NCBI GenBank assembly: GCA_003576905.1
Contig: QEVG01000010.1
Span: 62,001-126,000, forward strand
Direction of reading: 5' to 3'
DNA length: 64,000 nt
DNA from: Planctomycetota bacterium
Lineage (GTDB): Bacteria > Planctomycetota > Phycisphaerae > UBA1845 > UTPLA1
The translations under genes and the position numbers were made by a program. A model generated the notes under the pieces. The model saw nothing but the letters and a program-made list of their open reading frames with translations, did no database searches and had not been told where the DNA came from. Numbering within the stretch: position 1 is the stretch's first letter; each line of letters begins with the position of its first letter. Positions 46,401 to 54,617 of the stretch are shown piece after piece.

Positions 46401-49400
46401 TGGCCTTCCGTGGCGCCTTCCGGCGGAGTCTATCAGAACGAAATCGATCACCTCAAGCAGTGGGTGGCCGACCGCGTCGCGTGGATTGATACGCAGTTCA
46501 CGACAGCCCCGGTGTTCAACCATTCGCCCGGCTTGATTTCGTACGGCTTCGAGTTGACGCTTGCCGCGCCCGCGGGAACCATTTATTACACGCTCGACCA
46601 CAGCGATCCGCGCATGCCCGGCGGCGGCATTGCGCCCAGCGCACTCGTTTATTCCGGCCCCATCGAGGTCACCGCCGACACCCATGTCCGCGCGCGTGCC
46701 CTCGTCGCCACAAACTGGAGCGCCCCCGCCGATGCCCAGTTTATTCTCGGTTTCGCGGAGAATCCAAACGTCGTCATTAACGAACTCATGTACAATCCCG
46801 CCGGGGGCAGTGCGGCCGAGTTTCTCGAGCTTCGCAATCTTTCCTCGACCGAAGCCGTCGATCTGGCCGGCTGGCAGATCACAGGAATCTCATACACGTT
46901 TCCGGGCGCGGCCATCCTTCCACCCGGGGCCCATGCCGTCGTTGTCGAAGACCTCGCCGTGTTTCAGGCGACATACGGCAACGGTATCCATGTCCTTGGC
47001 GACTACGCCGGCGCCCTCGACAACGGCGGCGAGACGATCCGCCTCCTCGATGCCGATAACCTTGAGATTGACCGCGTCTCCTACGACGACGCGCTCCCCT
47101 GGCCGACAACGCCGGACGGCCTCGGCCCATCGCTCGAACTCATCGATGCAGCGCAGGACAACAATCGCGTAGCGAACTGGGCGGCCAGTGCCTCGGCCGG
47201 CGGCACGCCGGGCCAGCCCAACAGCCAGGCGGGCCTCCTTCCACCGCTTCCGAATCTCGTCATCAATGAGCTGCTCTCGCGGAACCAGTCGATCATAGCC
47301 GACGAATCCAGCGAGTTCGAACCATGGATCGAAATCTACAACGCCGGCGACTCGACCGCCTCGCTGGACGGCATGTACCTGACCAGCAATTACGCGCTGC
47401 CTTTCATGTGGCAGTTCCCGGCCGGAACCGACCTTTGCGCCGGAGAATGGCTGCTCGTCTGGGCCGACGGCGAACCGGCCGATGGTCCGCTGCACGCGAA
47501 CTTCACTCTATCCCTCTCCGCGGGTTCACTCGGCCTGTACACATCGGCTGGGCTTGTCCTGGACTATGCGAACTACCCGGCCCTGGCACCCAACATCGCC
47601 TATGGCCGGTACGCCGACGGCGCGGCGACCAGGTACCAGTTGCCGGTTCCTACGCCCGGCGCGGCCAATGCCCCGGGAACCACGCGCATCATCCTGAACG
47701 AATACAACGGGGTCTCTTCCTCGCGCATCCTCAAGGACAACGGGTCCGACACCTACTGGGGCCAGGTCGTGGGCAATGGAGGCGACTGGTTCGAGATCGT
47801 CGTGATTGAGGACCATCTCGATGTGCGCGGCTGGGACCTTGTCGTCAGCGACAAGACGGGACTCTCCACGCAGGAAATAGACATCCTCACATTCACGTCG
47901 GAACCGATCTGGTCCGACCTCCGCAGCGGAACGATCATCACCGTTTCCGAAGACCTCGCCGACGACGTCAGCTACGACCCCGCGGCCGGCGACTGGTGGA
48001 TCAACGTGTGGGCCAACAACAGCGGAACCGGTACATACATCACGGCCGACAACTTCGCCGTGAGCAACGACAACTGGCAACTCACCATTCGTGACCAGAA
48101 CGACGCCGTCGTGTTCGGCCCGGCCGGCGAAGGGGTTCAGCCCGCGAGCGGAATCGGCAACGACGAGGTCTGCAAACTCGAAGAAGACCCGAATGCCTTC
48201 GTAACGCGCTTTTCAAACTACCAGGATGGCGTGTCAAGCAGCTTTGGCTCGCCCAACATTTACTCCGGCGGAACGATGGTTCAGGACTTCTCCTCGCTGC
48301 GCAGCGCCCTTCAGCCGTGCGAGGCGGCGGAGACCTGCGAAGACGGCAACCCCTGCACTTTCGACGATTGCGTCGGCGGCGAATGCACCCATGAACCCAT
48401 TGGTCCGTGTTACGAGCTTCGAATCAATGGGCCGTCGGCAACCGGCCCCCAGATCGACGCGTGCGTGCAGGGAACACTCGTACTGACGCTCGACGCCTCG
48501 GGTCTCCAGCAGCCCGTTAACGGCGTACAGGCACTCCTCCAATACGACCCGTCGCGCCTGCTCCTGGTCAGCGCTATTCCCGGTGACGGCGCCGGCTCGC
48601 CCTGGGATGCCGCAACGCCTCTGATCCTCACGGACGATAACGGTGCTGTCACGTACGCCCTCGCCATCCTTGGAAACAGCACCACCCAGGCGGCCACCGT
48701 CGCAACGCTGACATTCTCCGTTCTGCCGGCGCCGTTCGGCGCGCCGCCCAGCGTGGTCGATCTCGTGCCCGGCTGCGCGCCCATCCGCACCAAGCTGACC
48801 ACGGCGTCGAACGAAACGATCCTTCCAAGCCTTGTCAGCTCCAGCCCCATCGTTACCGCCGGCTGCGTCGCGGCGACGATCATTGTGCCCGGCCTCGTCG
48901 GCACGGCCGGCGAGGGCGGCCTCGTCGCCCAGCGCACGGTCGAATTTCTGTGGACCACGTGCCCTGAGACGACCGACGCACGATCCATTCCGGTTGCATT
49001 CCATCGCTCCGGCGGCGACGGCATCGGCCAGGTGCTGCTAACCGGTGTGAACCCGGCGACCACGTGGCTCAGCGTCCGCGAAGGTCATACGCTGCATTCG
49101 CGCGTGCCTGTCGACGTTTCGTCGGGTGCGGACGCGGTTTCCGTAACGCTGCGATCCGGAGACTTCCAGACGACAGGAACGCCGCAGGATGGCCTGGTGG
49201 ACATCCTCGACTTTGCGATCCTCGCCGTACGGTGGAACACGCCGGTGACTGATTGCACCGAGCTGCCCCCGCAGGACTGTTCATTCGGGGCCGACGCCAC
49301 GGGTGACGGGCATCAGTCCACCGCGGACTTCACGGCCCTTCAGATGAACTACTTCCAGATGGGGGATTCGGCGCACGACTGTCTGCCGCCCCTGCCGCTG

Positions 49401-49700
49401 GGCCCGCCCCCCGGATCCGCCCGGCCCGCAATCGAGACAGGACATCATCAGGCGGCCGCGGTCGATCTGGAGCCGCTCATGGGCAATTCGCCGCGACGAA
49501 GCGTCCGCGTTTCCGAACGGCCGGCCTTGCAACACTCCATCGGACAGGCGGACCTCAACGCGGACGGACTCATCGACGCCGCCGACGTGCGCACGTTCGC
49601 CCGCAGCAGAAACCTGGTCATCTCGCCTGAGTTTGATCGAAAGCTCCGCGACACCGCTGCGACGGCGACAATCTCGAACACGCCCCCGACCCGGCGCTGA
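43407..49700 (+). CDS. Giant secreted protein: lamin-tail domains, CotH-like kinase domain, cohesin-like and dockerin-like modules
   Basis: About 2097 residues. In approximate order: signal peptide; lamin-tail domain 1 (LVISEFMAKNVRG, WIEIHNP, LDGWYLTDD); PA14-like region (GDWTFGVNSDDGFSLEL); chitobiase C-terminal-like Ig domain (IIRYTLDGTVPTETNG); CotH-like domain (about 630-1000: INVRGSSTAGQPKPN, YGVYVLMEKIKRGADRVN, LEMGPVWDFDRSM); a second chitobiase-like domain; lamin-tail domains 2-4 (VVINELMYNPAGG, LVINELLSRNQ, RIILNEYNG); a cohesin-like domain (about 1665-1815: VNGVQALLQYDPSRLLLV); and two dockerin-like parts (LVDILDFAILAV, DLNADGLIDAADVRTF). CotH kinases phosphorylate spore-coat proteins in Bacillus; here the GPVWDFDRS motif is kept. 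Start GTG 43407 is favoured by GGGGGAG at good spacing; ATG 43383 and 43413 are alternatives. Confidence 0.88.
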   Translation: MNMSRCRFAVAFCAFLILCPLSTLAGTPCPELVISEFMAKNVRGLKDADGTFQDWIEIHNPCTSSVDLDGWYLTDDAGNPTKWRFPSVQIVRGDFLVVFASGKNLATAGQELHTNFELNTDGEYLALIRPDGVTVAHEFSPRYPEQFLDVSFGSPQSVENLVDIGDSGTFHVPTLDDAALGTDWTAGTFDDAAWTVGESGFGFLASTNTQFDVTYFKANIAVSSLAIAESVISNPSNQTSVVTASAPVINYLNTGGTARFGSDSPFPGTTIGTNVDDFVLLVTGSVVIPSPGDWTFGVNSDDGFSLELTNGPTNFFMSFPNPRGPADTLSVFNVTEPGSYNVRLVFYERGGGAEVELFAAAGSHGAFNSNFKLVGDTANGGLSVVGFGGDVRTDVQPEMHNVNSSFWTRLPFTMGDPSGVTSLLLRARYEDGFVAYLNGQEVARRNAPPSITWSSAADSDRPLNLAFFNETIDLGASIPLLANGSNVLSVHGLNDSAADNEFLMVPRLLSIEGEIDPDVRQYFTTPTPATFNNQGYPAFAGSVQYSTPNGLFVDPFSVSISTGSPTAIIRYTLDGTVPTETNGLLYSAPLAVSATTRIRARAFETGLAPGPVSSRVYTRMDSALTSFSSDLPVVVVENFGGGIPPQDDKQTAHVSIFTPDTSGRTWLTQPAVVSVRAGINVRGSSTAGQPKPNLAVEARDEDDEDRDVAVLGMPADSDWILYAPYHFDRALIRNAFVFALSNEIGRYAVRTRFVEVYLNANGGDLSNSDYYGVYVLMEKIKRGADRVNIEELEPHHHAEPEISGGWMLKIDRADPGDVGFSAAGQTLRYVEPKEYEVVDQQATWIKAYLDAFGAALNGPDFANPVTGYALYINPDSWIDHHIINTMTKNVDALRLSTYMFKDRGLRLEMGPVWDFDRSMDSYDGRDDATNTWSGTGDATQVFSYTWWNRLFLDPDFMQKWIDRWHELRQDALSVAGMHAIIDGMAAELAEAQARNFAAWPSVAPSGGVYQNEIDHLKQWVADRVAWIDTQFTTAPVFNHSPGLISYGFELTLAAPAGTIYYTLDHSDPRMPGGGIAPSALVYSGPIEVTADTHVRARALVATNWSAPADAQFILGFAENPNVVINELMYNPAGGSAAEFLELRNLSSTEAVDLAGWQITGISYTFPGAAILPPGAHAVVVEDLAVFQATYGNGIHVLGDYAGALDNGGETIRLLDADNLEIDRVSYDDALPWPTTPDGLGPSLELIDAAQDNNRVANWAASASAGGTPGQPNSQAGLLPPLPNLVINELLSRNQSIIADESSEFEPWIEIYNAGDSTASLDGMYLTSNYALPFMWQFPAGTDLCAGEWLLVWADGEPADGPLHANFTLSLSAGSLGLYTSAGLVLDYANYPALAPNIAYGRYADGAATRYQLPVPTPGAANAPGTTRIILNEYNGVSSSRILKDNGSDTYWGQVVGNGGDWFEIVVIEDHLDVRGWDLVVSDKTGLSTQEIDILTFTSEPIWSDLRSGTIITVSEDLADDVSYDPAAGDWWINVWANNSGTGTYITADNFAVSNDNWQLTIRDQNDAVVFGPAGEGVQPASGIGNDEVCKLEEDPNAFVTRFSNYQDGVSSSFGSPNIYSGGTMVQDFSSLRSALQPCEAAETCEDGNPCTFDDCVGGECTHEPIGPCYELRINGPSATGPQIDACVQGTLVLTLDASGLQQPVNGVQALLQYDPSRLLLVSAIPGDGAGSPWDAATPLILTDDNGAVTYALAILGNSTTQAATVATLTFSVLPAPFGAPPSVVDLVPGCAPIRTKLTTASNETILPSLVSSSPIVTAGCVAATIIVPGLVGTAGEGGLVAQRTVEFLWTTCPETTDARSIPVAFHRSGGDGIGQVLLTGVNPATTWLSVREGHTLHSRVPVDVSSGADAVSVTLRSGDFQTTGTPQDGLVDILDFAILAVRWNTPVTDCTELPPQDCSFGADATGDGHQSTADFTALQMNYFQMGDSAHDCLPPLPLGPPPGSARPAIETGHHQAAAVDLEPLMGNSPRRSVRVSERPALQHSIGQADLNADGLIDAADVRTFARSRNLVISPEFDRKLRDTAATATISNTPPTRR

Positions 49701-49749
49701 TCCGGGGGAGTTGAAAGCTCGCAAGTGTACTTGCGTAAAAGCCCCTCCC

Positions 49750-50163
49750 GGTCATCAATCCTTGCGCCTTTGGCACGATCAACATAACCAGTTCGGGCAT
49801 GCCGCCGTATTGAAAGCCCTGCGCAAAGGACCATCGCGCGTCGCGGGCGGCTCCCTGTCGGCCAAAGACGACGAGGGCGGCGCACATATAGAACGACGGA
49901 ATCAAGATTGGATCGTCGCGACTCACTTTGCTGCCCTGCGATTGGCATCCATTCGCGCCTCGAGCTTCTCGGCCTCCGCATTCCGTTTTATCGAACGCAA
50001 GGCGGACGGCATCGCCCGCACGGGGCCGGGTGACATTGCCCGCCGGATCGGGGCGGACCCGCGCACCGTTCGGCGGGCCTTGCGGCAGCTCGAAGGGCGC
50101 GGGCTGGTGGACATCGTGCGGCGCGGGCGGCTCGGCGGCGGGCCGTCCGCCTACCGGGTCTGA
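49750..50163 (+). CDS. HTH protein or remnant
   Basis: The last 45 residues before the stop at 50163 form a convincing winged-helix segment (GPGDIARRIGADPRTVRRAL, RGLVDIVRRGRLGGGPSAYRV). Codon use there is typical of real genes. The open frame extends back to 49633, overlapping the previous gene, but no ribosome site or natural start is visible, and residues before about 49870 look non-coding. It may be a fragment of a replication or phage-type regulator. I mark the left limit only approximately. It opens a small accessory patch with palindromic repeats and a toxin-antitoxin pair. Confidence 0.4.
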   Translation, partial: GHQSLRLWHDQHNQFGHAAVLKALRKGPSRVAGGSLSAKDDEGGAHIERRNQDWIVATHFAALRLASIRASSFSASAFRFIERKADGIARTGPGDIARRIGADPRTVRRALRQLEGRGLVDIVRRGRLGGGPSAYRV

Positions 50164-50184
50164 GGGGTGCCGAGGGCTATTGCA

Positions 50185-50252
50185 TGAGGACACAGCTTTG
50201 TCCGGTTGCATGAGGACATTTGAGTGCATTTGCTAAGGACACAGCTTTGTCC
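50185..50252. repeat. Pair of palindromic direct repeats
   Basis: GGACACAGCTTTGTCC occurs twice, at 50188-50203 and 50236-50251. Each copy is itself an inverted repeat (GGACA/TGTCC) and each is followed by G. A partial third element, GCATGAGGACATTTG, lies between them and repeats the GCATGAGGACA that leads into the first copy. This spacing of short repeats resembles the ends of some insertion sequences, but no transposase is nearby. Confidence 0.5.
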
Positions 50253-50317
50253 GCTATCCCAGAAGGGACCAGAAGCGTCGCCGCGCCGTTTGTTGGCGGG
50301 CGGCTGCGGGAAACCAC

Positions 50318-50346
50318 TTGACATAGCGCCTATAATGAAGTATATT
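50318..50346 (+). promoter_or_regulatory. Strong promoter of the toxin-antitoxin pair
   Basis: Consensus TTGACA (50318-50323) and TATATT (50341-50346) exactly 17 bases apart. The predicted start, near 50353, coincides with the GTG at 50355, so the first mRNA could be leaderless. A TATAAT at 50331-50336 lies in the spacer. Confidence 0.7.
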
Positions 50347-50354
50347 TTTTGAGC

Positions 50355-50648
50355 GTGGACGCTAAAGCACGATCCGCTCTGGCGACGATTCGACGATGCT
50401 GCCAAGCGGGGCGCTACCGTATCCTGCCGCACTTCACAAAGAGGATGGATGATCGCGGGCTGTTTTGGTCGGACGTACTGACCATCCTGGATGACCCAAG
50501 CGCCGTCAAGGCGAGCGGCCGTGACCGATTCAATCGGCCGAAATGGATCATCGGCGGGACGGCGGTGGACGGGTTGCGGTTTGACTTGGTATGCGCACTG
50601 GATGTCGATAAAAGCGGGGACGTGACGGTATTCATTACGGCGTATTGA
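50355..50648 (+). CDS. DUF4258-family putative toxin
   Basis: 97 residues from GTG 50355 (TTG 50349 is the in-frame alternative). The protein has the DUF4258 pattern: an N-terminal helix, YRILPHFTKRMDDRGL with its conserved His and Arg, then VLTILDDP and beta strands closing with RFDLVCALDVDKSGDVTVFITAY. DUF4258 proteins are small RelE-like fold members often paired with an HTH antitoxin and thought to be mRNA-cutting toxins. The partner starts 12 bases after the stop. No ribosome site precedes the start, matching the leaderless promoter geometry. Function as a toxin is inferred from family and pairing. Confidence 0.78.
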   Translation: MDAKARSALATIRRCCQAGRYRILPHFTKRMDDRGLFWSDVLTILDDPSAVKASGRDRFNRPKWIIGGTAVDGLRFDLVCALDVDKSGDVTVFITAY

Positions 50649-50660
50649 GCGGGGTGAATC

Positions 50661-51089
50661 ATGGCAACGAAAATTGAAAAAACAAAAGGACGGCGCGGGC
50701 GTCCAAGGGCGGCGCATCTATCCCGCCCGGATTTTCCTTACACGATGAAACTTCCGGACGGCCGGACCCTTTTTGTGGAGGTGCCGGGCCGCTGGACCGT
50801 GGAGGATCGCGGGGGAGAGATCGCGTTTTTGCCCGAGGGCGTGCGCTTTCTGGATCGTATCCGCGCCCTGGCGATGAAACTGGACCGCGCCCCAAGCCCC
50901 GGTTATGTGACGGCGCTTCGTGAAGCGCTGGGGCTGACCCAAGCTGAAATCGGCGAGCGGATCGGCGTGGACAAGATGACCGTTTCCCGCTGGGAACGTG
51001 GTACGCTTCGGCCGAGCGATGAATCGCTGGCAGCGCTGGAGCGGCTTCGTAAAGCGTCCATTCAAAAGGGCATCGTGATACCCGGCTGA
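50661..51089 (+). CDS. XRE-family HTH putative antitoxin
   Basis: 142 residues. The N-terminus is basic (KIEKTKGRRGRPR). A middle part of about 50 residues (PYTMKLPDGRTLFVEVPGRW) may contact the toxin. The C-terminal half is an XRE-type helix-turn-helix of the MqsA-like kind: ALREALGLTQAEIGERIGVD followed by KMTVSRWERGTLRPSD. The HTH probably binds the shared promoter and represses it. The ribosome site GGGGTGA lies five bases before ATG 50661, so unlike the toxin it has a normal leader; this would favour antitoxin synthesis. Toxin first, antitoxin second is the less common order, as in HigBA and MqsRA. Confidence 0.85.
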   Translation: MATKIEKTKGRRGRPRAAHLSRPDFPYTMKLPDGRTLFVEVPGRWTVEDRGGEIAFLPEGVRFLDRIRALAMKLDRAPSPGYVTALREALGLTQAEIGERIGVDKMTVSRWERGTLRPSDESLAALERLRKASIQKGIVIPG

Positions 51090-51365
51090 TCGGACCAATT
51101 ATCAATGGCAACCGTCTATCGAAAAACATTCACCAGGCCGCTGCCGGAGGGTGCCGAGCTTCCTTCCCGCGAAAGGCAGCCATTCGCACGCTGAGAGGAT
51201 GGAAGCGGGCCGATATGCACCGAGACCGTTACGGCCGGTCGCGACGGCCCCCAGATCAGCTTCGCAATGCGCGCGACCACCGCGGGCGGCAAGAGACCGC
51301 GCGAATGAATCCTTCCCCTTGCAGCATGAATCGGCCCGTTGACCCCGCGCGTTTCGAGCTTTCAC

Positions 51366-51437
51366 AGCGGGCGACGAGACTCGAACTCGCAACGTCCAGC
51401 TTGGAAGGCTGGTGCTCTACCATTGAGCTACACCCGC
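51366..51437 (-). tRNA. tRNA-Gly (TCC)
   Basis: On the minus strand the acceptor arms GCGGGTG and CGCCCGC pair with one G-T. The D-arm is AGCTCAATGGTAGAGC, the anticodon loop CTTCCAA carries TCC, and the T-arm contains GTTCGAGTC. The discriminator is U and CCA is not encoded. Length is 72 bases. The toxin-antitoxin patch lies on its 3' side. Confidence 0.95.
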
Positions 51438-51739
51438 TTCGAGCGGCCGGCATTTTAGCACGCGCCCCCGCCGCGCTGCAAACGGCTCTCGAAGCCGCCG
51501 AATCCATCGCCGAGCACCCGGTCTCTCCATCGACCGTGCCTTTCCGGCGGTTCCCAAGGCTCCCGCGACTCTCGATACCGGTGACTTCGCTGCCTTTCGC
51601 CGCCTCCGCCATTCCAACCCGTCGAGTTTCCAAATGACCCGGACCATTTTATGATGGCCGCGATGAGAAGGCCCACAGGCTCGCGATGAATCTAGCCGAT
51701 CATCGCCCCCTTGCCAGGCACACGAGGCGGACACCCGAA
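51438..51739. other. Intergenic stretch before purD
   Basis: About 300 bases. A possible purD promoter is TTTCCA (51627-51632) with TATGAT (51650-51655) 17 bases on. The purD frame is open back to 51686, but the residues before 51740 lack family similarity. Confidence 0.35.
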
Positions 51740-53089
51740 ATGAAGATTCTGATCGTCGGCGGCGGTGGAAGAGAGCACGCAATCTGCTGGAAACTTGCAA
51801 AGTCCCCGCGGAAGCCCCGCCTCTTCTGCGCGCCCGGCAACGCCGGAACGGGCCAGTTGGCCACGAACGTCAATATCCCCGCCCACGACATCGGCGCCCT
51901 GCTGGACTTCGCGCGAGCGGAGCGCATCGATCTTACAATCGTCGGGCCTGAGGAGCCCCTCTGCGCGGGCATCGTGGACCGCTTCGCCGCTGCGGGGCTG
52001 CGGATCTTCGGACCGACTGCCGCCGCCGCCCGGCTCGAAGGCGACAAGGCCTTCGCGAAACAGCTCATGCGCGAGGCCGGCGTCCCGACCGCGGAGGCGA
52101 GGATCTTCGGGCCCACCGCGCAAGAGATCGCCCAGACCCGCCAGGCGGGAAAAGGCCGCGACGAGGCCGCGAGCGCTTCGTTCCAGACCGGCTACGACAT
52201 GGCCCGCCACTACGTCGCCACGCGGGATGAGGGCATCGTCGTGAAGGCCAGCGGACTAGCCAAGGGTAAGGGCGTCTTTGTCCATCCGGAACCCTATGCC
52301 GCCCTTGAGACGCTTGAACGACTCATGGTGAAGCGAGAACTGGGCGATGCCGGGATGCGCGTCGTCATCGAAGAAATGCTCATCGGGCAGGAGGTCAGCG
52401 TCCTGGCGCTCGTTGACGGCAATAACATCTATGTTCTCGAGGCGGCGTGCGACCACAAGCGCCTCGGCGAGCAGGATACTGGCCCGAACACCGGCGGCAT
52501 GGGCGCGTTCAGCCCGACGACCGCGCTCACGGAAAACGACCTTGAGATCATCGAAAAAGACGTCTTCGTCCCCGTGATCGATGCGCTTCGACGCGACGAG
52601 ATTATCTACCAGGGCGTGCTCTACGCAGGCCTTATCATGACCGCCGCCGGCCCCAAGGTTCTCGAATTCAACTGCCGCTTCGGCGACCCCGAAACGCAGC
52701 CGATCCTGATGCGCCTTCAGGGCGACCTGCTCGAAGCCGTCGAAGCGACGATCGACGGCCGACTCGACCAGATCGAGCTTCAATGGGACCGCCGCGCGGC
52801 CGTCTGCGTGGTCATGGCGTCCGGCGGCTACCCCGGCGAATACAAAAAAGGCTACGAAATCACCGGCCTCGCCGAAGCGTCGGCACTGCCCGACGTACAG
52901 GCATTTCACAGCGGTACATCGCTGGCCGACGAAAAGGTTGTGACCGCCGGCGGTCGCGTCCTCGGTGTGACCGGCATCGCGGACACGATCCAGCACGCCC
53001 GTGAACGAGCCTATGCGGCGACACGGCTGATCTCGTTCAAGGGGGCGTACTTTCGCGGCGATATCGCCATGCAGGCGTCTAACCGATAA
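51740..53089 (+). CDS. purD: Phosphoribosylamine-glycine ligase (GARS)
   Basis: 449 residues from ATG 51740, chosen because the family begins at MKILIVGGGGREHA. It is an ATP-grasp enzyme that joins glycine to 5-phosphoribosylamine in purine synthesis. Visible parts are the N-domain (VGPEEPLCAGIVDRF), the ATP-grasp core (GIVVKASGLAKGKGVFV, VIEEMLIGQEVSVLAL, DTGPNTGGMGAFSP), the metal site (KVLEFNCRFGDPETQP) and the C-domain (VVMASGGYPGEYKKG). About 20 residues are inserted near 145-165 (QAGKGRDEAASASFQ). Length is slightly above the usual 425. No other pur genes adjoin it; murD follows after 115 bases on the same strand. Confidence 0.95.
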   Translation: MKILIVGGGGREHAICWKLAKSPRKPRLFCAPGNAGTGQLATNVNIPAHDIGALLDFARAERIDLTIVGPEEPLCAGIVDRFAAAGLRIFGPTAAAARLEGDKAFAKQLMREAGVPTAEARIFGPTAQEIAQTRQAGKGRDEAASASFQTGYDMARHYVATRDEGIVVKASGLAKGKGVFVHPEPYAALETLERLMVKRELGDAGMRVVIEEMLIGQEVSVLALVDGNNIYVLEAACDHKRLGEQDTGPNTGGMGAFSPTTALTENDLEIIEKDVFVPVIDALRRDEIIYQGVLYAGLIMTAAGPKVLEFNCRFGDPETQPILMRLQGDLLEAVEATIDGRLDQIELQWDRRAAVCVVMASGGYPGEYKKGYEITGLAEASALPDVQAFHSGTSLADEKVVTAGGRVLGVTGIADTIQHARERAYAATRLISFKGAYFRGDIAMQASNR

Positions 53090-53204
53090 CTAAGGAAAGG
53101 CGCGGCTGTGCCGGCGACCGCCGGGCCGGCCGAGCCATGCCGGAATTTGAATCCCCGCAGCCCCTGTCGGGTGTGCGGTATCCGGGTCTCGAACGGAGTC
53201 GAGC

Positions 53205-54593
53205 ATGTCGGGCGAGTTTCAAGGCAAACGGGTGATCGTGATGGGCCTTGGCCGTTTCGGCGGGGGCATCGGCGTGACCCGCTGGCTCTGCGCGCAGGGC
53301 GCGAAGGTCCTTGTGACCGATCTGGCCGGCGAGGAAAAACTGGCCGAGAGCCTTCGCGAACTCGAAAGCCTGGAACTCACGCGCCGCCTCGGGGGCCATG
53401 TCGAATCAGACCTCGACCGCTGCGAACTGCTCGTGGTAAGTCCCGCTGTAGACAAGAATACGTCCGCGTTTTTTCAGGCCGCCGTCCGCCGAGGCATTCC
53501 GTGGACGAGCGAAATGAACCTCTTTCTCGAGCGATGCCGCGGCCGCGTCATCGGCATCACCGGAACGGTCGGCAAGAGCACGACGACCGCGATGATCGGA
53601 GCGATCCTCGAAAGGGCCGCCACCGATCCATGCTGGCCGCATGGAAAAGTATGGCTCGGGGGCAACATCGGCAAATCGCTGCTCGACGACCTTCCGCGCA
53701 TCGGCCCTGAAGATCTGGTCGTGCTGGAACTTTCGAGTTTTCAGCTTGAAGATGCCGCCGCCGTCCGCCGCAGCCCGGCCGTCTCGCTCATCACTAATCT
53801 CCGCGACAACCACCTCGACCGGCACGGAACCATGGAGGCCTACGCATCTGCGAAGGCGAACATTTTTCGCTTTCAGTCCGAACAGGACCACCTGATCCTG
53901 CCGCTCGACGAAGATTTGAGCCATTTTCGCGACGAGTGGCGGGGCGCGCGGCGCATCTGGCGATACGGAGTTGACCGCGCTACGCGCCGAATCCGGATTA
54001 TCTCACCCGGCGGCGAAGAGGCGGGCACGCCGGCGCTTTCGCTCAGACTCCCCGGGGTCCACAACCTTCGCAATGCCGCCGGCGCTTTGGTGATCGCAGG
54101 AATCGTCGGCGCCGATTCGAAAATCGCGGCGGCGGCGCTCGCTGCGTTTTCCGGACTGCCCCACCGGCTCGAATTTGTCGGCGAGGTTTGCGGCGTTCGC
54201 TGTTTCAATGACTCGAAGGCCACTACGCCGGAGGCCGCGATGACCTCGCTCGCCGCGTTCGAGGACGCCCGCGTCGTCCTTCTCGTCGGCGGCTCGGATA
54301 AGAAATGCTCCTTCGAACAACTTGGACGCGCTGTCGCCCGGCGCGCCAAGGCCGCGGTCTGCATGGGCGAGACGCGATTCACGATCGCCGACGAGATCAA
54401 GAAGGCACGCGGCAACGACCCGACCCCTGCCGTCGAAATCGCCGAGAGTTTCGCGGCGGCCGTAGCGACCGCCCGAAGTCTCGCCGCACCCGGCGACGTG
54501 CTCCTGCTGTCGCCCGGCTGCGCGAGTTATGACTGGTTCAGGAACTATGAGGATCGCGGCGAGACATTCGCCCGGCTTGTAAGGTCGACGTAA
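53205..54593 (+). CDS. murD: UDP-N-acetylmuramoyl-L-alanine:D-glutamate ligase
   Basis: 462 residues. It adds D-Glu to UDP-MurNAc-L-Ala in peptidoglycan synthesis in the cytoplasm. The N-terminal Rossmann domain starts at RVIVMGLGRFGGG. The ATP loop GITGTVGKSTTT lies near residue 125, the Mur ligase central motifs include LELSSFQLED and NLRDNHLDRHGTMEAYASAK, and the C-terminal domain holds HRLEFVGEVCGVRCFNDSKATTPEA and LLLSPGCASYDWFRNYEDRG. It lies outside any division and cell-wall cluster, so it is a lone copy here. It is evidence that this lineage makes peptidoglycan. GGAG precedes the ATG at 53205. Confidence 0.94.
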   Translation: MSGEFQGKRVIVMGLGRFGGGIGVTRWLCAQGAKVLVTDLAGEEKLAESLRELESLELTRRLGGHVESDLDRCELLVVSPAVDKNTSAFFQAAVRRGIPWTSEMNLFLERCRGRVIGITGTVGKSTTTAMIGAILERAATDPCWPHGKVWLGGNIGKSLLDDLPRIGPEDLVVLELSSFQLEDAAAVRRSPAVSLITNLRDNHLDRHGTMEAYASAKANIFRFQSEQDHLILPLDEDLSHFRDEWRGARRIWRYGVDRATRRIRIISPGGEEAGTPALSLRLPGVHNLRNAAGALVIAGIVGADSKIAAAALAAFSGLPHRLEFVGEVCGVRCFNDSKATTPEAAMTSLAAFEDARVVLLVGGSDKKCSFEQLGRAVARRAKAAVCMGETRFTIADEIKKARGNDPTPAVEIAESFAAAVATARSLAAPGDVLLLSPGCASYDWFRNYEDRGETFARLVRST

Positions 54594-54617
54594 TCCCGGC
54601 GGCCCACCGCCCGGAAG

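Noticed and set aside
49618-50114. Two minus-strand frames joined by a GTGA overlap
   Set aside because: The overlap looks like coupling, but the downstream frame runs into the giant plus-strand gene and neither has a domain; the plus-strand HTH is better supported.
50318-50336. TTGACA and TATAAT read as one promoter
   Set aside because: Only seven bases apart; the TATATT at 50341 gives the correct 17-base spacing.
51366-51437. tRNA-Gly as an integration site with a duplicated end
   Set aside because: I found no second copy of the tRNA 3' end in the adjacent patch and no integrase gene.
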